Below, in pieces: positions 6,934 to 8,165 of a DNA stretch of 8,165 bases; the first letter of the stretch is position 1, and each line of letters starts with the position of its first letter. The stretch is taken from contig JBGSWC010000237.1 in assembly GCA_041752635.1 (NCBI GenBank), positions 1-8,165 of the forward strand, read 5' to 3'. Position numbers and translations under genes: made by a program. The notes beneath the pieces are model-generated. The model saw only the letters and a program-made list of their open reading frames with translations, was not told the DNA's origin and made no database searches. This stretch comes from JBGSWC01 sp041752635. GTDB lineage: Bacteria > Planctomycetota > Planctomycetia > Pirellulales > Lacipirellulaceae.

Positions 6934-7602
6934 ATGATGAATCACTCGATGGTTTGTGCAGTAGTGCTGGCATTTGCGCCCGTCGGTTTGGCGACCGAGC
7001 CGGAACCTGATCGCTGGCAACAGGCGATGGACCAATTTGCCGTGGACGATGCGAAGCGAGGCGAAGCGCCCGCCGAAATCGTCTTTGTCGGCAGTTCGAC
7101 GATACGCATGTGGGAACTCGCAAAGTCGTTTCCCAAGGTCACGCCGACTCCGCTAAATCGAGGGTTCGGCGGCTCGCAGTTCTCCGACATCGTGCGGCAC
7201 ATCGACCGGCTCGTACTCAGGCACAAGCCAAAGCTCGTGGTCGTCTACTCGGGCGATAACGACCTGGCGAGCGGCAAAGAGGTCGCGACGGTCGTCAGCG
7301 ACTTCCATAAGATTGTCGCAAGCATTCACGAGGCGCAACCCGACACACGCATCGTTGTACTCGCGCCCAAGCCGAGCGTGCAGCGATGGGAAATGCGCGC
7401 GAAGTTTCGCGAGCTGAACAAGTCATTGGCCGCCCAGTGCGGGGATGATGACAAGCTGACGTGGCTCGACACCTGGCCCGCCACGCTGAATCAACAGGGA
7501 GAGCCCGACGCCACACTTTTCCGCGACGATGGGTTGCACCTGAACGACAAAGGCTACGCGAAGTGGGCCGAGTTGGTGCGTGGTGAACTTACGCTTGAAT
7601 AG
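6934..7602 (+). CDS. SGNH/GDSL-type esterase or lipase family protein, probably exported
   Basis: This 222-residue protein carries the SGNH hydrolase motifs in the right order. Block I is FVGSSTIRMW (residues 51-60), with S55 the likely nucleophile. Block II is NRGFGGS (75-81), with G80 in the oxyanion hole. Block III is YSGDNDL (105-111), with N109. Block V is DDGLHLN (198-204), with D199 and H202 completing the triad. The family hydrolyses ester bonds in lipids, acetylated sugars or similar compounds, and the motif set resembles the PAF-acetylhydrolase-like branch. The substrate cannot be told from sequence. The N-terminus has a hydrophobic stretch (residues 6-20, ending VGLA before TEPEP) that fits a signal peptide with cleavage near A20, although the leading part has no lysine or arginine. 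Block I has Gly-Ser-Ser where the classic form is Gly-Asp-Ser, which is common in this branch. The gene is divergent from uvrA, with 147 bases between the two starts, and stands alone. No terminator is visible downstream. Confidence 0.9.
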   Translation: MMNHSMVCAVVLAFAPVGLATEPEPDRWQQAMDQFAVDDAKRGEAPAEIVFVGSSTIRMWELAKSFPKVTPTPLNRGFGGSQFSDIVRHIDRLVLRHKPKLVVVYSGDNDLASGKEVATVVSDFHKIVASIHEAQPDTRIVVLAPKPSVQRWEMRAKFRELNKSLAAQCGDDDKLTWLDTWPATLNQQGEPDATLFRDDGLHLNDKGYAKWAELVRGELTLE

Positions 7603-7758
7603 GCTTGCAAGCGCGAAAACGGCGAAAACGAGGCCACCCATCTCCGCGAGGTGTAGCTCGGGGTCAAACGAGAGTCAGCCATCCACGGCTGCACCGACCG
7701 GTCGACAATAACTCACTTCACAGCAACAAGTTGCGGCGACTCACGGAGTTCGATTAGG
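7603..7758. other. Intergenic stretch with no supported feature
   Basis: No gene, RNA or convincing terminator is visible. There is a perfect 10-base palindrome (GCTTGCAAGC) right after the esterase stop codon, but it has no loop and no following T-tract. A short GCGAAAACG doublet follows it. Confidence 0.6.
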
Positions 7759-8158
7759 ATGGGCGTCCCCAACTCGGAGTGATTGGATTTGAGGGAGATA
7801 AAGTTCGACTTCTGGACGTTACAACAGTTGGAGAAATTGGAAAGCACCTTTCACGATCTGGCGGACTTCTTGTTGACCTAGTAATTCATCCAGGGTTGAA
7901 AATATTAGGACTTTTAAATGGTTGAAATACGTGACCGGGACTTCACGCATGAGTTTCAGGACGGCGATACAACACATCTCGACATGCGAGTGGTGCGATG
8001 CACGTTTGCAAGTTGTGGGATATCACCCCGAATTATTCACCAAGATCGAGATGGTTGTCATGGCGGTCTTGGTTTGCGTCAATTTGAGGCGTGTCGGCCG
8101 ATGGGGAAGGCTTTCACTGCGATCGGCGCGTAAGGCCCCCTTTCCCCCATTTGATTGA
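7759..8158 (+). pseudogene. Decayed STAS-domain gene (anti-sigma-factor antagonist type), frameshifted
   Basis: Three pieces in different frames join into one plausible small protein. ATG 7759, 10 bases after GGAG, gives MGVPNSE and then stops. One frame over, 7779-7922 reads VIGFEGDKVRLLDVTTVGEI and continues to GLLNG, then TGA at 7923. One frame over again, from 7922, reads LKYVTG and later DARLQVVGYHPELFTKIEM, open to TGA 8156-8158. Each junction is explained by one lost base. The combined order (strand with GFEGDKVRLLD, helix with VGEIGKHL, strand LLVDL, a middle helix, strand ARLQVVG, helix PELFTKIEM) resembles a STAS domain as in SpoIIAA-like regulators or sulfate-transporter tails. STAS proteins of this kind bind anti-sigma factors or sensor proteins. 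The match is by pattern only. The AT-richer composition also differs from the neighbouring genes. Sequencing error could produce the same picture. Confidence 0.4.
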
Positions 8159-8165
8159 ATTCCGT

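Noticed and set aside
7918..8133. Open frame of 71 codons starting at ATG 7918
   Set aside because: It overlaps the frame carrying the STAS-like segment, has no ribosome-binding site and its translation shows no recognisable pattern.
8101..8150. GGGGAAGG near 8103 facing CCTTTCCCCC near 8139 as a terminator hairpin
   Set aside because: The pairing needs bulges, the loop is about 28 bases, and no T-tract follows.

Overview
The window looks like chromosomal DNA from a planctomycete, most likely the Pirellulales. By eye the GC content is moderately high. The uvrA gene encodes a giant tandem-duplicated UvrA, an architecture I associate with the Planctomycetes-Chlamydiae group. The GDSL esterase belongs to a type common in planctomycetes, and uvrA carries a palindromic AATGACG-type repeat that I remember from planctomycete and verrucomicrobial genomes. 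The lineage call is inference, because there is no rRNA or other marker gene here.

Positions 1-6786 (minus strand) are one uninterrupted reading frame that runs off the left edge of the window. I translated all 2262 codons and found no stop. The protein is two complete UvrA proteins fused head to tail (residues about 1-1028 and 1047-2012), followed by a tryptophan-rich C-terminal extension of at least 250 residues that I do not recognise. All four ATPase sites and all four zinc modules are present. The two halves differ in the UvrB-binding region, in a charged linker and in the damage-sensing insertion domain. An 86-base palindrome built from 7-base units sits in frame in the linker between the two ATPase modules of the first half.

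Positions 6787-6933 are a divergent intergenic region. It holds a plausible uvrA promoter, two exact 10-base direct repeats 20 bases apart, and ribosome-binding sites for both flanking genes. Positions 6934-7602 (plus strand) encode a small, probably exported SGNH/GDSL hydrolase. Positions 7603-7758 hold nothing I can support. Positions 7759-8158 look like a decayed STAS-domain gene (anti-sigma-factor antagonist type) broken by at least two single-base frameshifts.

The genes do not form an obvious pathway. uvrA is a stand-alone DNA-repair gene, the esterase is transcribed divergently from it, and the STAS remnant is probably non-functional. The most interesting content is inside uvrA: the four-ATPase fusion, its asymmetry, the unknown C-terminal domain, and a repeat element that became coding sequence.
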